Part shown: positions 17,073 through 25,781 of the stretch, one piece after another
Position numbering within the stretch: the first letter of the stretch is position 1
Layout: the number at the start of each line of letters is the position of its first letter
From: Lachnospiraceae bacterium
Lineage (GTDB): Bacteria > Bacillota > Clostridia > Lachnospirales > Lachnospiraceae
Assembly (NCBI GenBank): GCA_022781985.1
Contig: JALESH010000018.1
Coordinates: forward strand, 1-53,890
Direction: 5' to 3'
Length of the DNA stretch: 53,890 bases
Program-made: the position numbers and the translations under genes
Notes under the pieces: generated by a model
What the model saw: only the letters and a program-made list of their open reading frames with translations
What the model was told of the DNA's origin: nothing
The model's database searches: none

Positions 17073-18407
17073 ATGAAGCAGAATTATACCAAGGAAGATA
17101 TTATGAGGATCGTGGAAGAGGAGGATGTGGAATTTATCCGCCTCCAGTTCACGGATTTGTTCGGCAATCTTAAGAATGTAGCGATTACTGCCAGCCAGCT
17201 CCGGAAGGCATTGGAAAATGAGTGCATGTTTGACGGCTCATCCGTTGAGGGTTTTGTCCGCATGGAGGGGACGGATATGTATCTCTATCCCGATCTGAAT
17301 ACCCTGCAGATTATTCCCTGGAGACCTCAGAGGGGAAAGGTGGCCAGGCTCATCTGCGACGTTTACCGCCCCGACAGGAAGCCCTTTGAGGGAGATCCCA
17401 GATATATATTGAAGCGCGCTGTCAGGGAGGCAGAGAAAATGGGGTATCGTTTTGAGGTGGGGCCGGAGTGTGAGTTTTTCCTTTTTCACAGCGATGAGAA
17501 TGGTCTGCCTACCACCATTACTCATGAGCAGGCCGGTTATTTTGATCTGGGGCCGGTGGACTTCGGAGAGAATGCCAGACGGGATATGGTACTGACATTG
17601 GAGGAAATGGGCTTTGTGGTGGAGGCATCCTACCATGAGACGGCACCTGCCCAGCATGAGATCGATTTCCGGCATGACGAAGCCCTGGCCACAGCGGACA
17701 ATCTGATGACCTTTAAGTTGGCCGTCAAGACCATTGCCAAGCGTCACGGTCTGCATGCCACCTTTATGCCCAAGCCCAAATACGGGGCGGACGGTTCCGG
17801 CATGCATATCAATATGTCTCTGTCAAGGGACGGAAAGAATATTTTTGCAGATCCCTCGGATGAGAGGGGACTGAGCCGGGAGGCATATTTTTTTATAGGG
17901 GGAATCATGAAGTATATAAAGAGCATGACAGCCATCACCAATCCTCTTGTGAATTCCTACAAGCGGCTGGTGCCCGGCTATGAGGCTCCGGTCTATATCA
18001 CCTGGAGCGCTGCCGGTACAAGCCCCCTGCTGCGGATTCCCTCAGAGCGGGGGGAGGCTACCCGGATAGAGCTGAGGAGCCCGGATGCGTCGGCCAATCC
18101 CTATCTGGCGCTGGCAGCCTGCCTGCAGGCCGGGCTGGAGGGGATCCGGAACAGGATCCTGCCGCCGGAGAGTGTGGACTGCAATATTTCCGGTATGACG
18201 GAGGAGGAGCGGAAGGCCAGGGGAATAGAGGCCATCCCGGGCACGCTGATGGAGGCAGTAAATGAACTGGAAAAGAGTGAATTTATGTGTTCCGTCCTGG
18301 GTCAGCAGGTGAGTGAAAAATATATAGAGGCCAAGAAAAGAGAGTGGGATGCCTATCGTTCCCAGGTGACCGAGTGGGAGATCAATACCTATCTGAACCG
18401 ATACTGA
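17073..18407 (+). CDS. glnA: Glutamine synthetase type I
   Basis: 444 residues; ATP-dependent amidation of glutamate to glutamine in the cytoplasm, dodecameric in this family. Visible motifs: DGSSVEGF (latch Asp/Ser), GPECEFFLF and ETAPAQHEIDF (metal ligands), NSYKRLVPGYEAP (glutamate flap region) and RIPSERGEATRIELRSPD (ATP/phosphate Arg). Length and lack of the beta-type insertion place it in the GSI-alpha group, regulated by feedback and protein partners, not adenylylation. The ATG at 17073 follows GGAAGG; an in-frame GTG lies 12 bases earlier. A TATAAT at 16980-16985 with a poor -35 may be its promoter. An ANTAR regulator follows after 53 bases. Confidence 0.97.
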   Translation: MKQNYTKEDIMRIVEEEDVEFIRLQFTDLFGNLKNVAITASQLRKALENECMFDGSSVEGFVRMEGTDMYLYPDLNTLQIIPWRPQRGKVARLICDVYRPDRKPFEGDPRYILKRAVREAEKMGYRFEVGPECEFFLFHSDENGLPTTITHEQAGYFDLGPVDFGENARRDMVLTLEEMGFVVEASYHETAPAQHEIDFRHDEALATADNLMTFKLAVKTIAKRHGLHATFMPKPKYGADGSGMHINMSLSRDGKNIFADPSDERGLSREAYFFIGGIMKYIKSMTAITNPLVNSYKRLVPGYEAPVYITWSAAGTSPLLRIPSERGEATRIELRSPDASANPYLALAACLQAGLEGIRNRILPPESVDCNISGMTEEERKARGIEAIPGTLMEAVNELEKSEFMCSVLGQQVSEKYIEAKKREWDAYRSQVTEWEINTYLNRY

Positions 18408-18460
18408 GACAGGATCGGGAGAAGAGAAGGAGTGCAGGAGGAGTATGAGGAGGTGAGCCT

Positions 18461-19009
18461 ATGACGGGCATAATCGTTGCATTTCCTAAGACAGAGGATG
18501 CCAAGGGCATCAAAAACCTCCTGGTCAGGAATGGATTTTCCGTCCTGCCTGCCTGCACCTCCGGTTCACAGGTACTCAGCCAGGCAGACGGCTTAAACGG
18601 AGGCATCGTCATATGCGGCTATAAGCTGCCGGATATGATCTATTCGGAGCTGAATGAATGTCTCCCGCCAGGGTTTGAGATGCTGCTGATGGCTTCTCCC
18701 CGTGTGCTGGCAGGCTGTGCAGACAGCGGAATTGTCTGCCTGCCCATGCCCGTCAGGATTGACGACCTGGTGAATACAGCAGATATGATGGTGCAGGCAG
18801 CAGAGGCCCGCAGAAGGCGGCAGAAGGGTAGGCCCAGGGAGAGAAGCAGCAGAGAAAAGGCGCTCATTCAAGAGGCAAAGGCTGTTTTGATGGACAGAAA
18901 CAATATGACGGAGGAGGAAGCACACAGATATATCCAGAAGTGCAGCATGGACAGCGGCACGGGCATGACAGAGACAGCGGAGATGGTACTGTCGGCCATG
19001 AAGACATAG
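18461..19009 (+). CDS. ANTAR-domain regulator with degenerate receiver
   Basis: 182 residues. Residues 1-120 have the order of a response-regulator receiver, but the phosphoacceptor position in VICGYKLPDM is Gly where Asp is expected, the N-terminal acidic pair is missing (VAFPKTED), and the strand-5 Lys is replaced (CLPMPV). A basic linker (ARRRRQKGRPRERSS) leads to a C-terminal three-helix ANTAR domain (about 130-180, EAKAVLMDRNNMTEEEAHRYIQ), which binds paired RNA hairpins to prevent termination. Its place directly after glnA suggests RNA-level control of nitrogen genes, but with an input other than phosphorylation. AGGAGG lies upstream at good spacing. Confidence 0.88.
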   Translation: MTGIIVAFPKTEDAKGIKNLLVRNGFSVLPACTSGSQVLSQADGLNGGIVICGYKLPDMIYSELNECLPPGFEMLLMASPRVLAGCADSGIVCLPMPVRIDDLVNTADMMVQAAEARRRRQKGRPRERSSREKALIQEAKAVLMDRNNMTEEEAHRYIQKCSMDSGTGMTETAEMVLSAMKT

Positions 19010-19082
19010 CCGTCAGGGGGAAACAGAACTTGATTGATAGGGGGAAAAAGTCAGATTCTAAGAAAGGAGTGTGGTGACCAAC

Positions 19083-19796
19083 ATGAAGATATTGTCACTG
19101 GAGCAGGAATTAAAGGAAAACGCCTATCCGGGCAGGGGGATCGTGGTGGGAAGGACGGCGGACGGCACAAGGGCTGTTGCAGCCTATTTCATCATGGGCA
19201 GAAGTGCCAACAGCAGGAACAGGGTGTTTGTGGAAGAGGGAGAGGGGATCAGGACGGAGGCCTTTGATCCGGCCAGACTGGAGGATCCCAGCCTGATTAT
19301 CTATGCACCGGTAAGGGTGCTGGGCAATGAAATCATCGTAACCAACGGAGACCAGACGGATACGGTCTATGACGGCAGAAAGGCGGGGCTGACCTTTGAG
19401 CAGGCATTGAGAGCCCGTGAATTTGAGCCGGATGCCCCTAATTATACCCCCAGGATCTCTGCCATCCTGCAGATCGGGGATGGAAGGTTCGGCTATGAAA
19501 TGTCTATATTAAAGACGGACAGGGGCAATCCTGAGGCATGCAGCAGATATACCTTTTCCTATGAGGATCCGGCAGCAGGCCAGGGACGTTTTCTCCATAC
19601 CTATATGCATGATGGAAATCCCCTCCCAAGCTTTGAGGGAGAACCCAAGCCGGTGGAGATAGGGGATGATATGGATGCATTCACAGACCTGATATGGAGC
19701 AGCCTGAATGAGGAAAACAAGGTGGCTCTCTTTGTGCGTTATATAGAGATAGCTACAGGAAAATATGAAACAAGAATGGTCAATAAGAATCAATAG
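19083..19796 (+). CDS. IMP cyclohydrolase (PurO-like)
   Basis: 237 residues, matching the IMP cyclohydrolase family best known from archaeal PurO, which closes FAICAR to IMP, the last purine step. Recognisable strings are YPGRGIVVGR near the N-terminus, AAYFIMGRSANSRNRVF and the NYTPRIS block. The gene directly before AICAR formyltransferase replaces the cyclohydrolase half of bifunctional PurH. ATG 19083 has GGAG 13 bases upstream; an in-frame GTG at 19071 is one base from GGAG and would add four residues. The next gene begins 21 bases downstream. Confidence 0.88.
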   Translation: MKILSLEQELKENAYPGRGIVVGRTADGTRAVAAYFIMGRSANSRNRVFVEEGEGIRTEAFDPARLEDPSLIIYAPVRVLGNEIIVTNGDQTDTVYDGRKAGLTFEQALRAREFEPDAPNYTPRISAILQIGDGRFGYEMSILKTDRGNPEACSRYTFSYEDPAAGQGRFLHTYMHDGNPLPSFEGEPKPVEIGDDMDAFTDLIWSSLNEENKVALFVRYIEIATGKYETRMVNKNQ

Positions 19797-19817
19797 ATAA
19801 AGGAGTATGGCACAGAA

Positions 19818-20996
19818 ATGAACGAGATACAGTTAAAATACGGATGCAATCCAAATCAGAAGCCTTCCAGGATCTTTATGGAGGATGGGAGCGGGCTTCC
19901 TGTTACAGTCTTAAACGGAACCCCGGGATATATTAACTTTCTGGATGCTTTTAACGGCTGGCAGCTGGTAAAGGAGCTGAAGGAGGCCACAGGGCTTCCG
20001 GCGGCCGCTTCCTTTAAGCATGTTTCTCCGGCAGGGGCAGCAGTAGGACTGCCCCTGGATGCTACACTGGCTAAGATCTACTGGGTGGAGGATCTGGGAG
20101 AGCTGTCTCCCCTGGCCTGCGCCTATGCCAGAGCCAGGGGAGCGGACAGGATGTCCTCCTTTGGTGATTTTATCGCTCTGTCCGATGAGTGTGATGAGGC
20201 CACGGCACGGCTGATCAAAAGGGAGGTTTCCGATGGTGTGCTGGCCCCTGGCTATACACCGGAGGCGCTGGCCATCCTGAAGGAAAAGAAGAAGGGGGGA
20301 TATAATATAATTCGGATCGACCCGGATTATACACCGGCTCCCATAGAGAGGAAGCAGGTCTATGGCATTACCTTTGAGCAGGGGAGAAATGAGCTGGATA
20401 TCAATGATGAGCTGCTTTCCCATGCAGTAACAAAGAATAAGGAGATCTCAGGAGAAGCCCTCAGGGATATGAAAATTGCCCTGATCACCCTGAAATACAC
20501 TCAGTCTAATTCCGTATGCTATGTAAAAGGCGGACAGGCCATCGGTATTGGGGCAGGGCAGCAGTCCAGGATCCACTGTACCAGGCTGGCAGGACAGAAG
20601 GCGGATAACTGGTATCTGCGCCAGGCTCCTCAGGTTCTGGGCCTGGAGTTCACGGATTCCCTGGGACGTGCAGACAGGGATAACACCATAGACATCTATA
20701 TAGGAGAGGAATACGAGGATGTGCTCCGTGAGGGTGAGTGGCAGAAGAGGTTCAAGGTAAAGCCTCCCGTGTTTACCGGGGAAGAAAAGAAAGCATGGCT
20801 GGCCGGCAATCAGGATGTGACGCTGGGATCGGATGCCTTTTTCCCCTTCTCTGACAACATTGAAAGAGCATATAAGAGCGGTGTAAAATATATTGCACAG
20901 CCCGGAGGCTCTGTCAGGGATGATCTGGTGATCGAATGCTGTGACAGGTATGGCATGGCTATGGTATTCACAGGAATCCGTCTGTTCCATCACTAA
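19818..20996 (+). CDS. AICAR formyltransferase (monofunctional, PurH C-terminal type)
   Basis: 392 residues, corresponding to the AICAR transformylase part of PurH, without the N-terminal cyclohydrolase domain. It transfers a formyl group from 10-formyl-THF to AICAR. Diagnostic strings: ELQLKYGCNPNQ-like start (IQLKYGCNPNQKPS), AASFKHVSPAGAAVG with the catalytic Lys-His pair, TQSNSVCYVKGGQAIGIGAGQQSRIHCTR (motif split here for length), and SDAFFPFSDNIERA. Together with the preceding cyclohydrolase it completes IMP synthesis. AAGGAG is upstream of the ATG at 19818. Confidence 0.93.
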   Translation: MNEIQLKYGCNPNQKPSRIFMEDGSGLPVTVLNGTPGYINFLDAFNGWQLVKELKEATGLPAAASFKHVSPAGAAVGLPLDATLAKIYWVEDLGELSPLACAYARARGADRMSSFGDFIALSDECDEATARLIKREVSDGVLAPGYTPEALAILKEKKKGGYNIIRIDPDYTPAPIERKQVYGITFEQGRNELDINDELLSHAVTKNKEISGEALRDMKIALITLKYTQSNSVCYVKGGQAIGIGAGQQSRIHCTRLAGQKADNWYLRQAPQVLGLEFTDSLGRADRDNTIDIYIGEEYEDVLREGEWQKRFKVKPPVFTGEEKKAWLAGNQDVTLGSDAFFPFSDNIERAYKSGVKYIAQPGGSVRDDLVIECCDRYGMAMVFTGIRLFHH

Positions 20997-21017
20997 GAAG
21001 CCGGAGGGGGGTATCAC

Positions 21018-22313
21018 ATGAACAGAATCGCGGCAGTCATCTGTAACTATAATAAAAGAGCCTATGTGATGGACTGTATTCAGAGTGTGCTGGAATCAGA
21101 GTTTCAGGATTTTGATATTTTTGTAGTGGATAATGCTTCTGCAGATGATTCGGTGGAGTGTATCAGGGAGAAATACGGGGGCCGGGTCCGGCTGTTGGTA
21201 AATCAGGAAAACCTGGGAGGAAGCGGGGGCTTCAATACGGGGATCCGGTATGCCCTGGAGCAGGGGTACGACTATGTGTGGTGTCTGGACAATGATGTGC
21301 TGGTGGATGAGAAGGCAGTGGGAGAGCTGTACCGCTTTATGGAGGAGAGGCCTGATGTGGGTATGACGGGCTCCAAGGTATATCATATGGAGGCTCCGGA
21401 CTATGTACAGCAGTATGGGATCGACATCTGCTGGGATGGGTACTGCTGTGAGGCAAAATACCATAACTGCCCGGAGGATGGCAGCATGCCGGAGGTGGTT
21501 TATTCGGATGCGGTGGCTGCCTGTTCCGTACTGGTGAGAGCCTCCCTGATCAAAGAGATCGGGCCTCTTCCTGAGGAGAATTTCCTTTACTGGGACGATA
21601 CCGAATGGGGCTACCGCTGCAATCTGGCAGGCTATAAGGTGGCTTCCCTGGGAGCCTCCAAGGTACTGCATTCCATGGGGGCAAAAAAGGAGAGCGTGAA
21701 TACCTTTCCCATGTACTATGCCTGGAGAAACTGGATTCGCTTCTTTATGAAATACACCCCGGCAGAGAAGCGGGAGGATATGTGCACCGCATTTCTGGAG
21801 GGAATCTTTGATGTGGTCTACAACGACCTGTATCTGGGTGAGGAAAACCGGACAAGAACAGTGATGTATGCCTATGATGATGCCATCCACGGCGTTGTGG
21901 GCAAGGCGGGGGAGGACAAGATCTTTCCTGTGGTCCATTCCGATGCGAAGCTGCAGGGATTGCTGCAGGGACAGGAAGAGGTGAAGATATACGCAGATGG
22001 CCTGGAGGAGCTGGCAGAGCAGTTTGCAGACCGGGTGAGAGGAGCGGCCGGGGCTGCTGGCCTGCAGATCGGGACAGAGATCTTGCCCGGCAGCGGACAG
22101 GGGAAGACGGCCGCCGGGCTATCTTTTACCATGACGGAAAGCATCTTTCGGATAGAGGATCTATCCCTGAAGACCCTTTATGCAGATGCAGAGGGCAGGA
22201 TCCTGGCCTCAGAGGAGGATCTGTTTATGGTCATCAACAGAGATTACAGCCGTCGGACCTTTGTGGCTGCCCAGAAGGCTGTGTTTCTTCATTGCTGTAT
22301 GGAGGGGGCATAG
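21018..22313 (+). CDS. GT2 family glycosyltransferase (rhamnosyltransferase-like)
   Basis: 431 residues. The N-terminal GT-A fold is clear: AAVICNYNKRAYVMDCI, VVDNASADDSV, ENLGGSGGFNTGI and CLDNDVLVDEKAV (DxD). The middle contains the WDDTEWGYRCNLAGYKV region (catalytic base/acceptor side) typical of the WbbL/GlfT2-related rhamnosyl- or galactofuranosyl-transferases. About 150 C-terminal residues are outside the catalytic domain and unrecognised. GGAGG lies upstream of the ATG. It converges on the RlmI-like methyltransferase. Likely acts on cell-envelope polysaccharide; the sugar is unknown. Confidence 0.88.
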   Translation: MNRIAAVICNYNKRAYVMDCIQSVLESEFQDFDIFVVDNASADDSVECIREKYGGRVRLLVNQENLGGSGGFNTGIRYALEQGYDYVWCLDNDVLVDEKAVGELYRFMEERPDVGMTGSKVYHMEAPDYVQQYGIDICWDGYCCEAKYHNCPEDGSMPEVVYSDAVAACSVLVRASLIKEIGPLPEENFLYWDDTEWGYRCNLAGYKVASLGASKVLHSMGAKKESVNTFPMYYAWRNWIRFFMKYTPAEKREDMCTAFLEGIFDVVYNDLYLGEENRTRTVMYAYDDAIHGVVGKAGEDKIFPVVHSDAKLQGLLQGQEEVKIYADGLEELAEQFADRVRGAAGAAGLQIGTEILPGSGQGKTAAGLSFTMTESIFRIEDLSLKTLYADAEGRILASEEDLFMVINRDYSRRTFVAAQKAVFLHCCMEGA

Positions 22314-22315
22314 GA

Positions 22316-22359
22316 GGGAGAAGGTGGTTGGGAGGGCATCACTCTCCCTGCCACCTCCC
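22316..22359. terminator. Composite hairpin between convergent genes
   Basis: GGGAG, GGTGG, GGGAG (22316-22334) face CTCCC, CCACC, TCCC (22344-22359) with small internal loops. It covers the two convergent stop codons. It is GC-rich but has no T run, so bidirectional termination is only probable. Confidence 0.45.
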
Positions 22360-23202
22360 CGAAGCGCCGCAGGGCAGGATCAGCCCGCTGTCCCTCACCG
22401 GCAGCCCGATTTCATGGGCAGCCGCTTTTCCGCCGAATCTGCGGACGATGGAGGTATGGATCATATAGGAGAGCACTGCGGGCTGGAGCCCGGTGGTGTA
22501 GGAATTGATCAAATAAAATATGGCATTCTGAGAGAGTATCTGTGCCGTCAGTTCGATGAAGGGGAAGATGCTCTCTTCTATTTTCCAGACCTCGCCCTTG
22601 GGTCCCCTTCCATAGGAAGGAGGATCCATGATGATGGCATCATAGGTATTGCCCCGGCGGATTTCCCGCTCCACAAATTTTACACAGTCGTCCACCAGCC
22701 AGCGGATGGGGGCATCGCCCAGGCCCGAGGCCAGGGCATTTTCCCTGGCCCAGGTTACCATGCCTCTGGAGGCATCCACATGGGTCACCTGGGCGCCGGC
22801 CCTGGCTGCAGCCAGGGTGGCCCCCCCTGTATAGGCGAACAGGTTCAGCACCTTCACAGGGCGGCGGGCAGCCCGGATCAGGGAGGAGAACCAGTCCCAG
22901 TTTACGGCCTGTTCAGGGAAGAGGCCGGTGTGCTTGAAGCTGAAGGGCTTCAGGTTGAAGGTAAGCTCCTTATAATGGATGCGCCATTCCCTGGGAAGGC
23001 TGAAAAATTCCCATTCTCCGCCTCCTCTGGAGCTGCGGTGGTAATGCCCGTTTCTCTTTTTCCATCCGGGATTGTTTTTCGGGGTGCTCCATATGACCTG
23101 GGGATCCGGGCGGATCAAGAGGTAGTCTCCCCAGCGCTCCAGCTTTTCACCGGAGGAGGTGTCCAGGATTTCATAATCTTTCCAGTTGTCTGCTGTCCAC
23201 AT
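22339..23202 (-). CDS. RlmI-like class I SAM methyltransferase (COG1092 type)
   Basis: 287 residues. The catalytic domain shows VLNLFAYTGGATLAAARAGA (motif I), HVDASRGMVTWARENA (motif II), and IIMDPPSYGRGPKGEVW, the motif IV/V string of the RlmI/RlmK 23S rRNA cytosine methyltransferase group. The N-terminal PUA domain of classic RlmI is missing or replaced by a short beta-rich lead (WGDYLLIRPDPQVIW), so the RNA target may differ. It stands alone on the minus strand, with a good AGGAG upstream of the ATG. Confidence 0.85.
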   Translation of the reverse strand: MWTADNWKDYEILDTSSGEKLERWGDYLLIRPDPQVIWSTPKNNPGWKKRNGHYHRSSRGGGEWEFFSLPREWRIHYKELTFNLKPFSFKHTGLFPEQAVNWDWFSSLIRAARRPVKVLNLFAYTGGATLAAARAGAQVTHVDASRGMVTWARENALASGLGDAPIRWLVDDCVKFVEREIRRGNTYDAIIMDPPSYGRGPKGEVWKIEESIFPFIELTAQILSQNAIFYLINSYTTGLQPAVLSYMIHTSIVRRFGGKAAAHEIGLPVRDSGLILPCGASGRWQGE

Positions 23203-23335
23203 GGTAGTTCTCCTTTGGTTTTACTTTCATTCTATGTGAATTTAAATATACATGATGGAAGGGGAGATTGCAAGTTGATTCCCCCGCCTGTGGGAAGGGC
23301 TTTTAATCCCCCTGGCCGGTTAAAGGCTAAAAGCA

Positions 23336-23364
23336 TTGACGGAAAAGTAAATCTGCCTTATAAT
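23336..23364 (+). promoter_or_regulatory. Promoter of putP
   Basis: TTGACG (23336-23341), a 17-base spacer and a perfect TATAAT (23359-23364), 56 bases before the ATG. Confidence 0.85.
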
Positions 23365-23419
23365 CAGCCATATATATTCAAAAGTATCATTGTATACAAA
23401 AGTGTAGGGAGGACATGGG

Positions 23420-24952
23420 ATGAGTGGTTCAATAGGGTGGATTATCCTGGCTTTTGGATTGTATCTGGCGATGATGATCGTAGTCGGAGCAGTGTGTGCC
23501 AGGGGGAACAACAGCGCAGAGGACTATTTCCTCGGCGGAAGGCAGTTAAACGGCTGGGTGGCAGCGCTTTCGGCCCAGGCTTCCGATATGAGCGGCTGGC
23601 TGCTGATGGGGCTTCCGGGCAGTGTGTATGCGCTGGGAACGGGACAGGCATGGATCGCAGTGGGCCTGTTCATCGGAACGGTATGTAACTGGCTGTTTAT
23701 ATCGGGGAGGCTGAGGCGGTATACCATCAGGGCCAACAATGCGCTGACGCTGCCTACCTATTTTGAAAACAGGTTTCATGACAGAAGGAGGATCCTTCTT
23801 CTGATCTCTTCTGTTACCATAGTGATCTTCTTTTTAGTATATACGGCCTCCGCCCTGGCTGCCGGAGGAAAGCTGTTCAACTCTATCTTTGGGCTGGACT
23901 ATAAGCTTGCCCTGACCATCGGTGCCTGCGTTATTCTGGCATATACCTTCATGGGAGGCTTCCTTGCGGTCTGCGTGACGGATTTTATCCAGGGCAGCCT
24001 GATGCTGGTGGCTCTGCTGGCAGTGCCGCTGATCGCCTGGGGGATGGTTGGCGGGGAAAATATCCCTGCCATCCTGGAGCAGAGCGGTGTACCGGGCGGA
24101 GCGGCGGGCTACCTGAGCCTGGTCCATGATGGTATCGGAACCTATAAAGCAGTGGATATCATTTCCCAGCTGGCCTGGGGCCTGGGGTACTGCGGCATGC
24201 CTCATATCCTGGTTCGCTTTATGGCAGTAAAGGATGAGAAGGAACTGAGAAAATCAAAGGGCATCGCCATCGTCTGGGTGGGGCTTTCCCTTACCTTTGC
24301 CATCCTCATCGGCATGATAGGCCGGGCTTATCTCTACCCCCAGGTTCTCAGCAATGGGGCAGAGGAGAGCGTATTTATAGAGATGATCATCAAGGTGTTT
24401 ACACAGGATATCAGTGCACCGGTAATCGGAGGCTTCTTCCTCTGCGGCATACTGGCAGCCATCATGTCCACGGCAGACTCTCAGCTCCTGGTCAGTGCCT
24501 CCAGTGTGGCAGAGGATATCTTCAAGGGAATCATCAGGAAGGATATGGATGATAAAAAGGTAATGAACCTCAGCCGTATCACGGTGCTGGTAATTGCAGT
24601 GCTGGCTTATATCATAGCCTTAAATCCCAACAGCTCTATCATGGGGCTGGTTTCCAATGCCTGGGCGGGGCTGGGAGCGGCATTCGGACCTACCGTGCTG
24701 CTGTCCCTGTACTGGAGGCGCATCAATCTCCAGGGCGCTGTAGCAGGAATCGGAGTTGGCGCCCTGACAGTAATCGTATGGGATTATATGCCTTTGGCGG
24801 GCGGGCAGACCCTGGGTGCTGCCACAGGGCTGTACTCTCTTGCCATAGGCTTCGGACTCAGCCTGCTGGCCATCGTAGTGGTGAGCCTGCTGACGCCTGC
24901 GCCCACCAAAGAGATGCTGCAGGAATTTGAGGATGTAAAAAGAGGAAGATAA
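23420..24952 (+). CDS. putP: Sodium/proline symporter
   Basis: 510 residues, solute:sodium symporter family, about 13 membrane helices. The N-terminal block AEDYFLGGRQLNGWVAALSAQASDMSGWLLMGLPG (here quoted in parts: DYFLGGRQLNGW, SAQASDMSGWLL, MGLPG) carries the conserved sodium-site region of PutP, and ADSQLLVSASSVAEDI is the helix 8 sodium-site motif. Couples sodium entry to proline uptake; substrate assigned by close motif match to PutP and not pantothenate (PanF). Start at 23420 has GGGAGG 7-8 bases upstream. Single-gene unit with its own promoter. Confidence 0.93.
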   Translation: MSGSIGWIILAFGLYLAMMIVVGAVCARGNNSAEDYFLGGRQLNGWVAALSAQASDMSGWLLMGLPGSVYALGTGQAWIAVGLFIGTVCNWLFISGRLRRYTIRANNALTLPTYFENRFHDRRRILLLISSVTIVIFFLVYTASALAAGGKLFNSIFGLDYKLALTIGACVILAYTFMGGFLAVCVTDFIQGSLMLVALLAVPLIAWGMVGGENIPAILEQSGVPGGAAGYLSLVHDGIGTYKAVDIISQLAWGLGYCGMPHILVRFMAVKDEKELRKSKGIAIVWVGLSLTFAILIGMIGRAYLYPQVLSNGAEESVFIEMIIKVFTQDISAPVIGGFFLCGILAAIMSTADSQLLVSASSVAEDIFKGIIRKDMDDKKVMNLSRITVLVIAVLAYIIALNPNSSIMGLVSNAWAGLGAAFGPTVLLSLYWRRINLQGAVAGIGVGALTVIVWDYMPLAGGQTLGAATGLYSLAIGFGLSLLAIVVVSLLTPAPTKEMLQEFEDVKRGR

Positions 24953-25015
24953 GTATACAGGCTGGACGCAAAGCGGCACGCGCAGCTGAAGCTGAAAAAT
25001 AAAATAAAAAAGTAC

Positions 25016-25044
25016 TTGCAATCTTTCATCACATCATGTATACT
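25016..25044 (+). promoter_or_regulatory. Promoter of the S10 ribosomal operon
   Basis: TTGCAA (25016-25021), a 17-base spacer, TATACT (25039-25044). It produces a leader of about 280 bases before rpsJ. Confidence 0.85.
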
Positions 25045-25050
25045 GATAAA

Positions 25051-25333
25051 CGCTGTGGCATGATAGCTGTGAAGCGTGAGGTTGCTGCCCACTGGGGCAG
25101 GTTTTCCGTGGAGCGAATGTCAAGGGCCGGCAGGGCCGGCTGAGGAAACTGACGACAAGTCACTGTACAGACAATAAAACGATGTGTAAAGGTTGCAAGT
25201 CAATTACTTGAGAGTCCGATCTGCAGAAGCGTAAGCTGGAGAAGCAGGGAGAATAATCAGGACACACACGGGAGAGTGTACAGTCACCGCTTGTCGTACT
25301 ATTCAAAAGTGCGAAAAGGAGGCGACTTTTTTT
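25051..25333 (+). ncRNA. Structured 5' leader of the S10 operon
   Basis: The 381-base gap between putP and rpsJ holds the promoter and this leader. CGACAAG (25153-25159) pairs with CTTGTCG (25290-25296), and just inside, ACTGTACA (25162-25169) pairs with TGTACAGT (25277-25284), closing a domain of about 140 bases. AAAAGT (25305-25310) pairs with ACTTTT (25325-25330) around the rpsJ AGGAGG, followed by a T run to 25333. Such leaders often carry autogenous control by a ribosomal protein; I do not recognise it as a named class. Confidence 0.5.
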
Positions 25334-25651
25334 ATGGCAAGTCAGGTAATGAGAATTACATTAAAAGCTTATGATCATCACTTAGTAGATGCATCTGCCA
25401 AAAAAATCATTGAAACAGTTAAGAAGAACGGATCCCAGGTGAGCGGGCCGGTACCCCTTCCTACTAAGAAGGAGGTTGTTACAATTCTGAGGGCGGTTCA
25501 CAAATATAAGGACTCCAGAGAACAGTTCGAGCAGAGAACCCACAAGAGGCTGATCGACATCATTACACCCACACCGAAGACAGTGGATGCGCTGCAGAGA
25601 CTGGAGATGCCGGCCGGTGTGTACATTGATATCAAGATGAAAAACAAATAA
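25334..25651 (+). CDS. rpsJ: 30S ribosomal protein S10
   Basis: 105 residues, full length. S10 sits in the head of the 30S subunit and, as NusE, joins NusB in transcription antitermination. The start [19 protein letters not shown] and the central [16 protein letters not shown] are family signatures. First gene of the S10 operon. Its AGGAGG (25317-25322) is 11 bases from the ATG and lies in the loop of a short stem that ends in a T run, so translation may depend on opening of that hairpin. Confidence 0.98.
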   Translation: MASQVMRITLKAYDHHLVDASAKKIIETVKKNGSQVSGPVPLPTKKEVVTILRAVHKYKDSREQFEQRTHKRLIDIITPTPKTVDALQRLEMPAGVYIDIKMKNK

Positions 25652-25781
25652 TTCATCTTTTTGTTTAAATTATTTTTAGAAGCAAGGCCTCTGCTAGTAT
25701 GCAAAGCCCGGTCGGGCCGCTGCCGGAAAAGGGCGGGACTCAAAGGGCTAGGCCGCTGTAGAACAAACAGGAGGTAACGGA

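Noticed and set aside
22180..23688. Plus-strand frame of 502 codons over the RlmI-like gene and putP start
   Set aside because: The minus strand encodes a clear methyltransferase, and the frame runs through the putP promoter and coding start.
24953..25015. Terminator after putP
   Set aside because: An AGCTGAAGCTG stretch and A-rich tail are present, but no stable stem followed by T residues.
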